Of a DNA stretch of 64,000 nucleotides, positions 1 through 8,636 are shown piece by piece. Below the pieces are notes generated by a model, which worked only from the letters and a program-made list of their open reading frames with translations, was not told where the DNA came from and made no database searches. Each line of letters begins with the position of its first letter. Position 1 is the first letter of the stretch. Source of the stretch: Branchiibius sp. NY16-3462-2 (GTDB lineage Bacteria > Actinomycetota > Actinomycetes > Actinomycetales > Dermatophilaceae); NCBI RefSeq assembly GCF_001594145.1, contig NZ_LVCF01000020.1:1-64000 (forward strand). Direction: 5' to 3'. Position numbers and translations under genes: made by a program.

Positions 1-49
1 CCTCGGTCGCCGACACTGTCACCAACTCACGCGCTTGCTCATCAGACAT
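1..49 (-). CDS. Putative transposase, N-terminal 16 residues only
   Basis: A start codon at 47-49 is preceded by the ribosome site GGAAGGAAG at good spacing and opens a frame reading MSDEQARELVTVSATE up to the window edge. No stop is met. It sits just inside the terminal repeat of the element, where IS256-type elements place the transposase start. The visible residues are too few to prove the family. If the call is right, the remainder of a transposase of about 400 residues lies to the left. Confidence 0.4.
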   Translation of the reverse strand, partial: MSDEQARELVTVSATE

Positions 50-127
50 GACGCGATCTTCCTTCCAGACCCCACCTCCGGCAGGGACCTCACGCCACGC
101 CACTTACACAAAGTTCCGGACAGACCC
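1..127 (-). mobile_element. End of an insertion sequence (continues off the left edge)
   Basis: Read on the minus strand, the surface-protein reading frame (90-1301) breaks at about 127 into a terminal-repeat-like sequence, gggtctgtccggaacttt, then gtgtaagtgg, followed by an untranslated stretch, a strong ribosome site and a start codon at 49. This is the layout of the left end of a transposase-carrying element, most like the IS256 family, whose ends often carry such a sequence. The rest of the element and its other terminal repeat lie outside the window, so family and size are inferred. Confidence 0.55.
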
Positions 128-1301
128 GCTTCGCGACCGCGGTACCGGTCAGATTGTTCCCGGAGGTGTAGTTCAACACTGACGCGGTCGGCCGTGCCTG
201 GTCACTGGGGTAGGCGGTCATGAAACCCCCGGCGTTGTTGTGGGCTTCGGTCAATGACACCACCACCGCGACAACATTCTTGCTGTTGGGCACGACAATG
301 GTGGAGTTCACGGTTGCGCCACGCCCCGGCACCGAGATAGTCGACCCGGGCGTCATTTTAGCTTGCTTAGCGTTCAACCCGGTCGAGGTGGCCAGGATGC
401 GGGTCGGGGTAACTGGCACGAAGTAGTCCTGCGCGTCATTATCCGGGGTCAAGTAATACCCCTCCACATCCACGATCACGTGCGTGGTGCCCGCGTTGTT
501 GTAGATGTTTAGTTTGCCGTCACTGGTCAAACCAGTTTGTACCATCGCTCCCGCATCCTGACCCGAGGCAATATTCACCACCGATGTCGACGGCGCCGAG
601 CCAGCGCCCCACGCCCGCAGGAATGAGGTCGCCGACGCCTGCGCACCGGTGATGTTCACCACCACCGCCGATACCCCGGCGGTCGGAATACCGCCCTGGC
701 CCGTGACCTGCACCGCACGGGTCTCTCCCGCCGCCCACTTCGCCGCTGAGGTGCCCGTCCCGTACCGAGAATCGACGATCCGGGTCGGTGTCAACGGCAC
801 GAACGTGCCCCCAGCACTCGTGGCTTGGTTGTTGTCGTAATACCCGTTGATGTCAACGATCAGGTGGGCCGAACCCGTGTTGTTGAAAATGGAGACCTGC
901 CCGTTCGCGCCGACAGGGACGATCACCGCGTTCGAAACACTGACCCCGGCCGGCACGTCCAGCTGAGACACCGCCGGCTTCGTCGCGCCCGCCGCCCACG
1001 CCGTGAACCAGGTGTCCGCAGTCGCACCCGTTCCACCGATAGTCAGCGAAACCGCCGACACCCCTGAGGTCGGAACACCGGCAATACCACTCACCGTCAC
1101 ATTACGGGTCTCACCCGCCGCCAACGCCCCGCCCGACGAACGAGTGTCCATCAACCGGGTCGAGGTGACCGGGATGTACTCCCCGGCCGCGACCGGGGTG
1201 TCCGCGTCCGCGTGCGGCGGAGCCACACAATCCAAGCCGACGACAGCAGCCATCACCATCAGCATTGCGAACGACAACCACCGCATCGACCAAGCGCGCA
1301 T
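90..1301 (-). CDS. Secreted surface repeat protein, 3' end cut by an IS
   Basis: Exported protein of unknown function. The start at 1301 gives a typical signal peptide (MRAWSMRWLSF, then a hydrophobic stretch and a cleavage region around PPHADADTP); the frame stays open to 1337. The mature part is two full copies and one incomplete copy of an actinobacterial surface repeat of about 125 residues. Each begins with a P-x-R-(I/L)-x-D-(S/T)-R motif and ends with H-(L/V)-IVD-(I/V)-(N/E)-GYY (residues near 150 and 280). The third copy loses its GYY end: after NLTGTAVAK the frame runs into the insertion-sequence end and stops at 90, so the last dozen residues (VCPELCVSGVA) are element-derived. These repeats occur in cell-surface proteins of Micrococcales, often next to catalytic domains, and the native protein was probably longer. 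It may be expressed in truncated form or be a pseudogene. Confidence 0.7.
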   Translation of the reverse strand: MRAWSMRWLSFAMLMVMAAVVGLDCVAPPHADADTPVAAGEYIPVTSTRLMDTRSSGGALAAGETRNVTVSGIAGVPTSGVSAVSLTIGGTGATADTWFTAWAAGATKPAVSQLDVPAGVSVSNAVIVPVGANGQVSIFNNTGSAHLIVDINGYYDNNQATSAGGTFVPLTPTRIVDSRYGTGTSAAKWAAGETRAVQVTGQGGIPTAGVSAVVVNITGAQASATSFLRAWGAGSAPSTSVVNIASGQDAGAMVQTGLTSDGKLNIYNNAGTTHVIVDVEGYYLTPDNDAQDYFVPVTPTRILATSTGLNAKQAKMTPGSTISVPGRGATVNSTIVVPNSKNVVAVVVSLTEAHNNAGGFMTAYPSDQARPTASVLNYTSGNNLTGTAVAKRVCPELCVSGVA

Positions 1302-1685
1302 TCCCCGAAGCCCTTCAGTCACGCCCGGCCACCACACGGCAGCAACTCAGGCAGCACACAACCTGGCAGTAACCTGGCCCCACTCTGAGGCTGCGCGGAC
1401 TCACGGCGTGTCGGCGCCAACCCCAACAGTCGACCGAAGCCAGTCGTCAATCTGTTAGCGGAGTACATCGCAAATTGCCTGTGCAGCAACGAAATCGAGC
1501 GACCGTAACGATCCGCGCAATGTGACTCGACACCGTCTCCACCTCACGAAACAAACCAGCACCGGACGACCGTTCCCGACATATTGGTAGGTGGTGTTCA
1601 GGTCGCGCCCAGGAAGACGGAGCCCGAACCCACCGGAGCCTTCAATCCCGGGGCTATCCGAAAATCAGCTTTCCAGACCTCATGG
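1302..1685. other. Intergenic stretch without a supported gene
   Basis: This lies between the start of the surface protein and the end of the IS256 relic. Open frames here are short or run antisense to neighbours. I see no RNA gene, promoter or repeat that I can support. The part near 1570-1685 could be decayed terminal sequence of the relic element, but I found no matching terminal repeat. Confidence 0.5.
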
Positions 1686-2532
1686 TTAGTCCTGCCCTGC
1701 GGTGGGCCAGTGGCCCTCGAAGACCGACGCGAACACGTTCAGTGCCGGCTGCCGTCGCATGGTCCATGTGCCTGTCCCCGTAGGCTAGGAATAGCGTGCA
1801 CTGCTCCCAGGCGTTGTCTCAAGCCTGATCAGCCCGGGGTAACGCTGCCCCCACCCGTCGGCGAACTTGTCGAACTCGGCCCTGGCCGCTGCCGCGGCGG
1901 TGTACACGAGCTTCAACTCCCGGGCGATCTGGTCCCAGTACTTACGGGAGGTCGGCCGAAAACTGTTGCGCAGCAGTTGAATGACACGGGTCTGCACGAT
2001 CGCACCAAGCCAGGTTGGCTCCACGACCTTGGGTTGGCCCATGAGTCCGTCGCAGACCACGGACATCGCGTCGGTGACGCCGCAGTTCTTCAGCTCGGTC
2101 AGCACCGCCAGCCAATACTTGGCGCCTTCGCCATCACCAGGGGTGCCGGCCCACAGCTCCAGCACGTGCTTGCACCCATCGACACTGACCCCGATCGCAG
2201 CGTAGAACGGGCGGCTAGCGACCTGACCTCACGGACCTTGACCACGATCGCGTCGATGAAGATCGAAGCGTAGATCGCATCCAACGGGCGGGCTGACCAC
2301 TCGGTCGTCTCTTCGCTGACCTCGTCAGTGATCTGGGCAATCGTGTCCTTGGACACTGAGGCACCCTAGATCTCTTCCAGGCGAGAGCTGATCTCCCCGG
2401 TCGTCAGGCCCTTGGCGGTCAGTGAGAGCACCAACGCATCGACACTCGCCATTTTCCGATGGTGCTCGGGCACGATCATCGGCTCGAACGTGCCCGCCCA
2501 ATCCCGCGGGACGGCGACCCTGGTCGAGATGC
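1686..2532 (-). pseudogene. Decayed IS256-family (mutator-type) transposase
   Basis: Pieces of one transposase are spread over several frames. From 2530 downward: VAVPRDWAGTFEP, then SVDALVLSLTAKGLTTGEIS, an in-frame TAG near 2369, then SKDTIAQITDEVSEETTEW and RPLDAIYASIFIDAIVVKVR (family DDE region with FIDAI). After a frameshift in the 2150-2210 region comes GAKYWLAVLTELKNCGVTD, CDGLMGQP, VQTRVIQLLRNSFRPTSRKY and FADGWGQRYPGLIRL. A further frameshift near 1810 and an internal deletion lead to the C-terminal motif PALNVFASVFEGHWP with a TAA at 1686-1688. About the first 90 residues are missing, as is the region between the YPGLIRL block and the C-terminus. These motifs are diagnostic of IS256 transposases. 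The 5' break falls exactly at the pcrA stop codon. Confidence 0.85.
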
Positions 2533-4920
2533 TCAAAGCTTCTCGACGGGGGCGTACCGCAGCAGCAGTCGCTTCACCCCGGTGTCGCCACCGAAGTCGA
2601 TGTGCGCCATCGCGCGCTCGCCCTGGCCCTCCACGCGGATCACGGTGCCCACGCCGAAACTGTCGTGGGTGACCTTGTCACCGGCGTCCAGCGAGATGAC
2701 CGGCCGGTTGCCCGGCGAGCGCACGCCGGGCCGGGCGGCGAGCCGGGCCACCGCCGGAGTCGACGACGGACGCGAACCAGTGGTCTCGATGCGTTGCCAG
2801 TCGATGAGCGACGACGGAATCTCTGAAAGGAAACGCGACGGCGGGTTGTACTGCGGCGATCCCCACGCCGAGCGGACCTGTGCTCGGGAGATGTGCAGGC
2901 GCTCGCGGGCCCGGGTGATGCCGACGTAGGCCAACCGGCGCTCCTCGGCCAACTCGTCCTTGTCGCCCAGCGACCGCATATGCGGGAACGTGCCGTCCTC
3001 CAGCCCGGTGAGGAAGACCACCGGGAACTCCAGCCCCTTGGCGGTGTGCAACGTCATCAACGTGACGACACCGCGGTCCTCCTGGTCGTCGGCCGGGATC
3101 TCGTCGGTGTCAGCGACCAGCGACACCTGCTCCAAGAAGTCCTCAAGTGGGGCGCCAGGATAGTTGGAGTCGAATTCACCTGCGACAGCTACCAGTTCGG
3201 CGAGGTTCTCGATCCGGCTCTCATCCTGCGGATCGGGACTCTTGCGCAGTTCGGCCAGATAGCCGCTCTGGTCGAGGATCGCTTCCAGCAGGTCGCTGAC
3301 CCCGGCGCCGCTCTCGCGGACCTTCTGCAGTGACTCCAGGAGGGCGGTGAACGCCGAGATGGCCGCGACCGAGCGCGTCGCGATTCCGGGCGCATCGGCG
3401 GCGCGGCCGAGCGCGGCGATGAACGGAATCCGCTCACGGTCCGCGAGCGCCGCGACAGCGCCCTCGGCACGGTCGCCGATCCCCCGCTTGGGCACGTTGA
3501 GGATGCGCCGCAGGTTGACCGTGTCGGTCGGATTCGAGATGACCCGCAGGTAGGCCAGTGCGTCCTTGACCTCACGCCGCTCGTAGAAGCGGGTGCCACC
3601 AACCACCTTGTAGGGCAGGCCAACTCGGACGAAGACTTCCTCTAGAGCACGCGACTGCGCGTTGGTGCGGTAGAACACCGCGACGTCACCGGGTCGCACG
3701 CCCGCCTCGTCACCCAGCTCGTCGATGGTGCGCGCCACGAAGGACGCCTCGTCGTGCTCGGAGTCCCCGACGTAACCGACGATCAGAGAGCCGTCGCCGG
3801 CCTCGCTCCACAAGTTCTTCGGGCGACGCTTGTCGTTGCCCGCGATCACGGCGTTCGCAGCTTGCAGAATGTTCTGGGTCGAGCGGTAATTCTGCTCCAG
3901 CAGAACGGTTTTCGCGTCCGGGTAGTCCTGCTCGAACTCCTCGATGTTGCGAATCGTGGCACCGCGGAAGGCGTAAATGGACTGGTCGGCGTCACCGACG
4001 ACGCACAACTCCGCCGGAGGCAACTCGCCCAGCGCAGCATCGGACACGTGCGCCGACACCAGCTCGCGGATCAGGACGTACTGGGCGTGGTTGGTGTCCT
4101 GGTACTCATCAACCAGCACGTGCTGGAACCGTCGCCGGTAGTGCTCGGCGACGTCCGGGAAGGCCTGCAGCAGATTGACCACCGTCATGATCAGGTCGTC
4201 GAAGTCGAGCGCGTTGGCCTGCCGCAGTCGGCGCTGGTAGGCGGTGTAGGCCTGGGCCAGCATCCGCTCCTGGTGGGTGCCCTCGCTGACCTGACCGGCG
4301 TAGGTCTCCTCGTCGATCAACTCGTTCTTGAGGTTGCTGACCTGGTGGCTGAACGACCGCGGCGGGTAGCGCTTGGGGTCCAGGTCCAGATCGCGCACGA
4401 CCATCGCCATCAGTCGCTGGCTGTCGGCCGCGTCGTAGATCGAGAAGCTGGACTTCAAACCGAGCTTGCCGGCCTCCCGGCGCAGGATCCGCACGCACGC
4501 GGAGTGGAAGGTCGAGACCCACATTGCTTTGGCGGCCGGCCCGACCAGTGCTTCGACGCGCTCGCGCATCTCGGCGGCCGCCTTGTTGGTGAAGGTGATC
4601 GCCAGGATCTGCCCGGGCTGCGCGTGGCGTTCGGCCAGCAGATAGGCGATCCGGTGTGCCAGCACCCGCGTCTTGCCCGAGCCCGCACCGGCGATGATCA
4701 ACAGCGGGCCGCCGTGATGCACGACGGCCTCCCGCTGTTGCGGATTGAGACCTGCCAGCAACTCCTCACCGCGGGTCTGCTGCGGCTGGGCCGGTTCGGG
4801 CGCCGGGCCGCCGGTGCGCGCCCAGTCCGGCACGCCGCGGTCGTCCACCCCGGTGGGTCGTGGGGAGGCCTGGGTGCCACTGAATCCGGGCAGGGGAAGG
4901 TCGTCGAAAAGGCTGCTCAT
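2533..4920 (-). CDS. pcrA: ATP-dependent 3'-5' DNA helicase PcrA/UvrD
   Basis: Superfamily 1A helicase acting in nucleotide excision repair, mismatch processing, replication-fork rescue and displacement of bound RNA polymerase. The 795-residue product has a low-complexity N-terminus, the Q-motif GLNPQQREAV (about 57-66), Walker A AGAGSGKT (77-84), the DEYQD Walker B motif, the QNYRS and TAKGLEF/LTGLEDGTFPH motifs of the 2A/2B domains, and VGITRARERL (motif VI). The C-terminal end (DKVTHDSFGVGTVIRVEGQG...) is the Tudor-like domain typical of PcrA, which contacts RNA polymerase. The ATG at 4920 was chosen because GGGAG precedes it at good spacing and MSSLFDD is PcrA-like; the open frame extends to 5064 without a start that fits. 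It is divergent to the serine hydrolase gene, and the IS256 relic begins directly after its stop. Confidence 0.97.
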   Translation of the reverse strand: MSSLFDDLPLPGFSGTQASPRPTGVDDRGVPDWARTGGPAPEPAQPQQTRGEELLAGLNPQQREAVVHHGGPLLIIAGAGSGKTRVLAHRIAYLLAERHAQPGQILAITFTNKAAAEMRERVEALVGPAAKAMWVSTFHSACVRILRREAGKLGLKSSFSIYDAADSQRLMAMVVRDLDLDPKRYPPRSFSHQVSNLKNELIDEETYAGQVSEGTHQERMLAQAYTAYQRRLRQANALDFDDLIMTVVNLLQAFPDVAEHYRRRFQHVLVDEYQDTNHAQYVLIRELVSAHVSDAALGELPPAELCVVGDADQSIYAFRGATIRNIEEFEQDYPDAKTVLLEQNYRSTQNILQAANAVIAGNDKRRPKNLWSEAGDGSLIVGYVGDSEHDEASFVARTIDELGDEAGVRPGDVAVFYRTNAQSRALEEVFVRVGLPYKVVGGTRFYERREVKDALAYLRVISNPTDTVNLRRILNVPKRGIGDRAEGAVAALADRERIPFIAALGRAADAPGIATRSVAAISAFTALLESLQKVRESGAGVSDLLEAILDQSGYLAELRKSPDPQDESRIENLAELVAVAGEFDSNYPGAPLEDFLEQVSLVADTDEIPADDQEDRGVVTLMTLHTAKGLEFPVVFLTGLEDGTFPHMRSLGDKDELAEERRLAYVGITRARERLHISRAQVRSAWGSPQYNPPSRFLSEIPSSLIDWQRIETTGSRPSSTPAVARLAARPGVRSPGNRPVISLDAGDKVTHDSFGVGTVIRVEGQGERAMAHIDFGGDTGVKRLLLRYAPVEKL

Positions 4921-4998
4921 GTCATCTCCCAGGGTACGGCGAGCCGCCGACAACTCCGTGGTTCGGCAGGGTCCGGCGGGGTTTGGGAGGATGCCCCG

Positions 4999-6348
4999 GT
5001 GACCGAGGAACTCTCCCCCGCCGCCCGGGCGGCGCTGACCGCCCGCATCGCCCGCGCCCAACACTGCGACCGAGCCCCGTCAGTGGTGGCCGGGGTGCGC
5101 ACAACCACCGGGTTGGGATGGACGGGCGCCGTGGGAGACCTGGACGCCGCCGGTACGCCGGCCGGTCCGGACACGGCGTACCGGATCGGCTCGATCACCA
5201 AGACGTTCACGGCGGTCCTGGTGATGCAATTGGTCGCCGAGGGGCGGGCCGACCTGACCGACCCCATCACCGCCCGCCTGCCGGAACTGACCGACCTGCC
5301 GGACGTCAGCGTGCAGGCGCTGCTGACCCATGGCGCCGGCCTGTACGCCGAGACGGACGGACCGTGGTGGGAACGGTCCGCGGGACTCACCTGGGAGCAA
5401 CTGATCCCCAGCATCCGCCAGGCGCACATCCCGGCATCCCGGTTCCACTACACGAATGTGGGATTCGCGGTGCTCGGGCAACTCGTGGCCCGGCTGCGCG
5501 GGCAGGACTGGCGCCAGGTGTTGCAGGAGCGGATCCTGGACCCGCTGGGGCTGGAGCACACGACGTACGACCGTCCGGCCACCGGTGCGCACGGTCTCGC
5601 GGTGCATCCCTATGCCGACCTGGTGCACGCCGAACCCGCGGGCGACACCGGGGCCATGGCCCCGGCGGGTCAGTTGTGGTCGACGGTCGATGACCTGCTC
5701 ACCTTCGGCCAGTTCCTGGTCCGCGGTGATGCGCAGGTGCTGCCCGAGCAGTTCCGCGAGCGGATGCTGATCCCGACCCTGGTCGACGACGAACCGGGCG
5801 AGCGCTGGACGCGTGCCTACGGCCTCGGCGTCGATGTGACCAACCTGGGGACGGCCCGTTACGTCGGGCACGGTGGCTCGATGCCCGGTTTCCAGTCCGC
5901 GTTGCGCGCCGATCCCGAATCCGGTGATTGTGCTGTGCTGCTGATGAATTCGACCGCCGGCGTCGACCTGAGCGCGACGGAGCTCATCACTGAACTACGC
6001 CGCTACGTGCCGCTGATCCCACCTGCGTGGCAGCCTGCGGGTGAGCACACGGCGGATCTGGATCTCACCGGCACGTGGTTCTGGGGGCCGCGCCCGCACG
6101 TCGCAACACTGCACGGAGCCGACCTGATCCTGACACCGGTGGGCTCCGGGCGCGGCGCCCGCTTCGTGCGCCTCGCGCAGGACCGCTGGCTCGGACAGGA
6201 CGGTTACTTCGCCGGCGAGCCACTGCAGGTGCACGCGCGAGGCGAGCAGTCGGCGTACCTCGATGTTGGTAGTTTCCGTTTCACGCGCACGCCGTACGAT
6301 CCGGCCAGCGACATTCCCGGCGGAGTCGACGACGCCGGCTGGCACTAG
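4999..6348 (+). CDS. Serine hydrolase, class C beta-lactamase/esterase family
   Basis: A 449-residue protein of the beta-lactamase-like serine hydrolase family (EstB, D-aminopeptidase, penicillin-binding-like). The catalytic Ser-x-x-Lys is SITK at residues 65-68, a Tyr-x-Asn motif occurs in HYTNVGFAVLG (about 152-160), and HGG (in VGHGGSMPGF, about 290) takes the place of KTG. The C-terminal 130 residues form a small beta-rich domain, seen in many family members. There is no obvious signal peptide, so it is probably cytoplasmic. The GTG at 4999 has GGGAGG eight bases upstream; the open frame continues upstream into pcrA antisense sequence and that part is spurious. The DedA gene follows after 7 bp and is probably co-transcribed. 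The substrate cannot be deduced. Confidence 0.92.
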   Translation: MTEELSPAARAALTARIARAQHCDRAPSVVAGVRTTTGLGWTGAVGDLDAAGTPAGPDTAYRIGSITKTFTAVLVMQLVAEGRADLTDPITARLPELTDLPDVSVQALLTHGAGLYAETDGPWWERSAGLTWEQLIPSIRQAHIPASRFHYTNVGFAVLGQLVARLRGQDWRQVLQERILDPLGLEHTTYDRPATGAHGLAVHPYADLVHAEPAGDTGAMAPAGQLWSTVDDLLTFGQFLVRGDAQVLPEQFRERMLIPTLVDDEPGERWTRAYGLGVDVTNLGTARYVGHGGSMPGFQSALRADPESGDCAVLLMNSTAGVDLSATELITELRRYVPLIPPAWQPAGEHTADLDLTGTWFWGPRPHVATLHGADLILTPVGSGRGARFVRLAQDRWLGQDGYFAGEPLQVHARGEQSAYLDVGSFRFTRTPYDPASDIPGGVDDAGWH

Positions 6349-6355
6349 GAGAACC

Positions 6356-7009
6356 ATGGAGCACTTCCTCACCACGATCCCGGTGTGGCTGGTCTACATC
6401 GTCGTCGGCGTGGTCGTGATGATCGAGAGCTTCGGCATCCCGGTGCCCGGCGAGATCGTGCTGGTCACCGCGGCGCTGATGTCGTCCAAGCACGAGTTGG
6501 CGGTCTCGCCGCACTCGGTGGCGATCGCCGGCGTGCTGGGGGCCGTGATCGGTGACTCGATCGGTTACTGGGTCGGGCGGGAGTACGGCTTCAAGATCTT
6601 CGACGTCCTCAAACGCCGGTTCCCCGCGCACTTCAACGACGACACCATCGCCTACGCCGAGCACGTTTTCGACCGGTACGGCATGTGGGCGGTGTTCTTC
6701 GGCCGGTTCGTGGCGTTGTTGCGGATCTTCGCCGGGCCGCTGTCCGGTGCGCTCAAAATGCACTACCCACGGTTCCTGATCGCCAACGTCGCCGGCGCGA
6801 TCTGCTGGGCGGGCGGCACCACCTACGCCGTGTACTACCTGGGCAGGGCCGCGGAGAAATACCTGAGTACTTTCTCGTACGTCGCCCTCGGCATCGCCGT
6901 CGTCGTCGCCTTCGGCGCGGGCAAGTTCATGGGGAACGCGATCGACCGCAAGATCGAGGCGTACGCCGAGCAGCGGCGGGCCGAGGGAACCCACCCCGAC
7001 GTGGCCTGA
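6356..7009 (+). CDS. DedA family membrane protein
   Basis: A 217-residue integral membrane protein of the DedA/VTT (SNARE-associated) family. These proteins are linked to lipid scrambling or undecaprenyl-phosphate recycling and to membrane homeostasis. The N-terminal hydrophobic segment is followed by the family motif E-x-x-x-x-P-x-P-(G/S)-E (in ESFGIPVPGEIVL, residues about 24-36), by DSIGYWVGREYG, and by the characteristic FGRFVALLRIFAGPLSG (about 118-134), where the arginines are needed for function in the family. The ATG at 6356 has AGGAG nine bases upstream. It lies 7 bp after the serine hydrolase, which suggests one operon. Confidence 0.93.
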   Translation: MEHFLTTIPVWLVYIVVGVVVMIESFGIPVPGEIVLVTAALMSSKHELAVSPHSVAIAGVLGAVIGDSIGYWVGREYGFKIFDVLKRRFPAHFNDDTIAYAEHVFDRYGMWAVFFGRFVALLRIFAGPLSGALKMHYPRFLIANVAGAICWAGGTTYAVYYLGRAAEKYLSTFSYVALGIAVVVAFGAGKFMGNAIDRKIEAYAEQRRAEGTHPDVA

Positions 7010-7057
7010 CGGTAACCCGGCGCCCATCCGGCGCCGCCCCTGCGCCGAACCACGGGT

Positions 7058-8569
7058 ATGTCCCGTCGTCGCGCCGCCCTTGCCGGAGTCCTCGCCGCTG
7101 CGGTCGCGATGGGGTTGGCCCATCTCCTCGCGGCGGTCCTCAATCCGGCCACCTCGCCGGTCCTGATCATCGGTTCAGCAGTCATCGACCGCACGCCAAC
7201 CGCCCTGAAGGACTGGGCGATCGAGCACTTCGGCACCAACGACAAGACGGTCCTGCTCGCCTCGGTCGTCGCCGGGACCGTCGTGCTGGCAGCGATCAGT
7301 GGGCTGCTGGCGCGGCGGCGACTGGTCTACGGGATCGTGGTGCAGCTGCTGCTGGTGGCCACGGCCGCGGCCGCCACTCTGGAACGTCCGACAGGCTCGT
7401 GGCGCGACCTCGCGCCCGCCCTGCTCGCAGCGATCGCCGGACCGCTGGCGCTGACCGGACTGTTCAGGCTGGGCCGGTCCGGCCCCGACGGCTACCCCTC
7501 GGGCGCGAACACCCGGCGGGCGTTCCTCGCCGGATCCGGTGCCATCGCGGTCGCTGCCGTCGGGTCCGCCGCCCTGGGCCAGAAGCTTGGTGCTGCAACG
7601 GATCCCAGCAACCTCGCACTTCCCAAGGCGCGAAGCCCGCTGCCGGCGTTACCCACCGGCCTGGAGAAGACCTACCGGGACATCACTCCCCTGCGCACCC
7701 CCAACGGCGCGTTCTACCGCGTTGACACCGCACTCGCCGTACCCAATCTGGACCGGGACTCCTGGACCCTCACGGTGGAGGGCGACGTCGAGCGGCCGTT
7801 CACGATCGACTACCGCGAGCTGATCGGGATGGATCTGATCGAACGCGACATCACGATGACCTGCGTCAGCAACGAGGTCGGCGGCGGTTACGTCGGCGCC
7901 GCGCGCTGGCTGGGCGTGCGCACCAAGGACCTGCTGGACCGGGCGGGGGTGAAGGATCCGGGCAAGCCCCAGGCCCAGGTGTTCAGTACGGCGACCGACG
8001 GCTTCACGATCAGCACCCCGCTGAGTGCCCTGCTGGACGAGCGGGAAGCACTGCTGGCCATCGGCATGAACGGTGCACCGCTACCTCGCACGCACGGGTT
8101 CCCCGCGCGGCTGATCACGCCCGGCCTCTACGGGATGCTGGGCGGCACCAAGTGGGTGACGAAGCTGCGCGTCACGACGTACGGCGACGCGAAAGCCTAT
8201 TGGACACAGCGGGGTTGGACGACCGACGGCCCGATCAAACCCTCCGCCCGGATCGACACCCCGGCATCCCTGGCCACCGTCAAGGGGCGCACCGTCGTCG
8301 GCGGCGTTGCCTGGGCGCAGCGGCACGGGGTCGTGAAGGTGCAGTTGAAGATCGACGAAAAGCCCTGGCAGGACTGCACGTTGGGCCCCGACGTCGGCGT
8401 CGACTTCTGGCGGCAGTGGTACTTCATCTGGGACGTCCCCGGCACCGGCCAGCACACGCTGCAGGCCCGGGTCATCTACGGCGACGACCAGACCCAGACC
8501 GCCGACCGGGCACCGGTTTTCCCGAGCGGCTCCAGCGGGATCCAGCAACTCGTCGTCATCGGCGGGTGA
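7058..8569 (+). CDS. Membrane-anchored molybdopterin-dependent oxidoreductase (sulfite oxidase family)
   Basis: A 503-residue protein with four N-terminal transmembrane segments (about 8-28, 65-85, 89-108, 119-137), a twin-arginine-like sequence NTRRAFLAGSG (151-161) preceding a fifth hydrophobic stretch, then the Mo-pterin binding domain from about 205. The molybdenum-ligating cysteine is in ITMTCVSNEVGG (Cys269). The C-terminal part (about 390-500) resembles the Ig-like dimerisation domain of sulfite oxidases. The order membrane segments - RR motif - catalytic domain suggests a catalytic domain on the outer face, acting on an unknown oxidised or reduced sulfur compound. It is followed after 67 bp by a fasciclin lipoprotein, a pairing seen in other actinobacteria. 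Confidence 0.92.
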   Translation: MSRRRAALAGVLAAAVAMGLAHLLAAVLNPATSPVLIIGSAVIDRTPTALKDWAIEHFGTNDKTVLLASVVAGTVVLAAISGLLARRRLVYGIVVQLLLVATAAAATLERPTGSWRDLAPALLAAIAGPLALTGLFRLGRSGPDGYPSGANTRRAFLAGSGAIAVAAVGSAALGQKLGAATDPSNLALPKARSPLPALPTGLEKTYRDITPLRTPNGAFYRVDTALAVPNLDRDSWTLTVEGDVERPFTIDYRELIGMDLIERDITMTCVSNEVGGGYVGAARWLGVRTKDLLDRAGVKDPGKPQAQVFSTATDGFTISTPLSALLDEREALLAIGMNGAPLPRTHGFPARLITPGLYGMLGGTKWVTKLRVTTYGDAKAYWTQRGWTTDGPIKPSARIDTPASLATVKGRTVVGGVAWAQRHGVVKVQLKIDEKPWQDCTLGPDVGVDFWRQWYFIWDVPGTGQHTLQARVIYGDDQTQTADRAPVFPSGSSGIQQLVVIGG

Positions 8570-8636
8570 TCGACCCATCCACTCCGGCATCCACAGCGAA
8601 CCACCACACACCACATCCCTCCAGGAAGGCACGCTC

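Noticed and set aside
3754..4998. N-terminal extension of the serine hydrolase frame
   Set aside because: It is antisense to pcrA, and a GTG with a good ribosome site at 4999 begins the family-like sequence.
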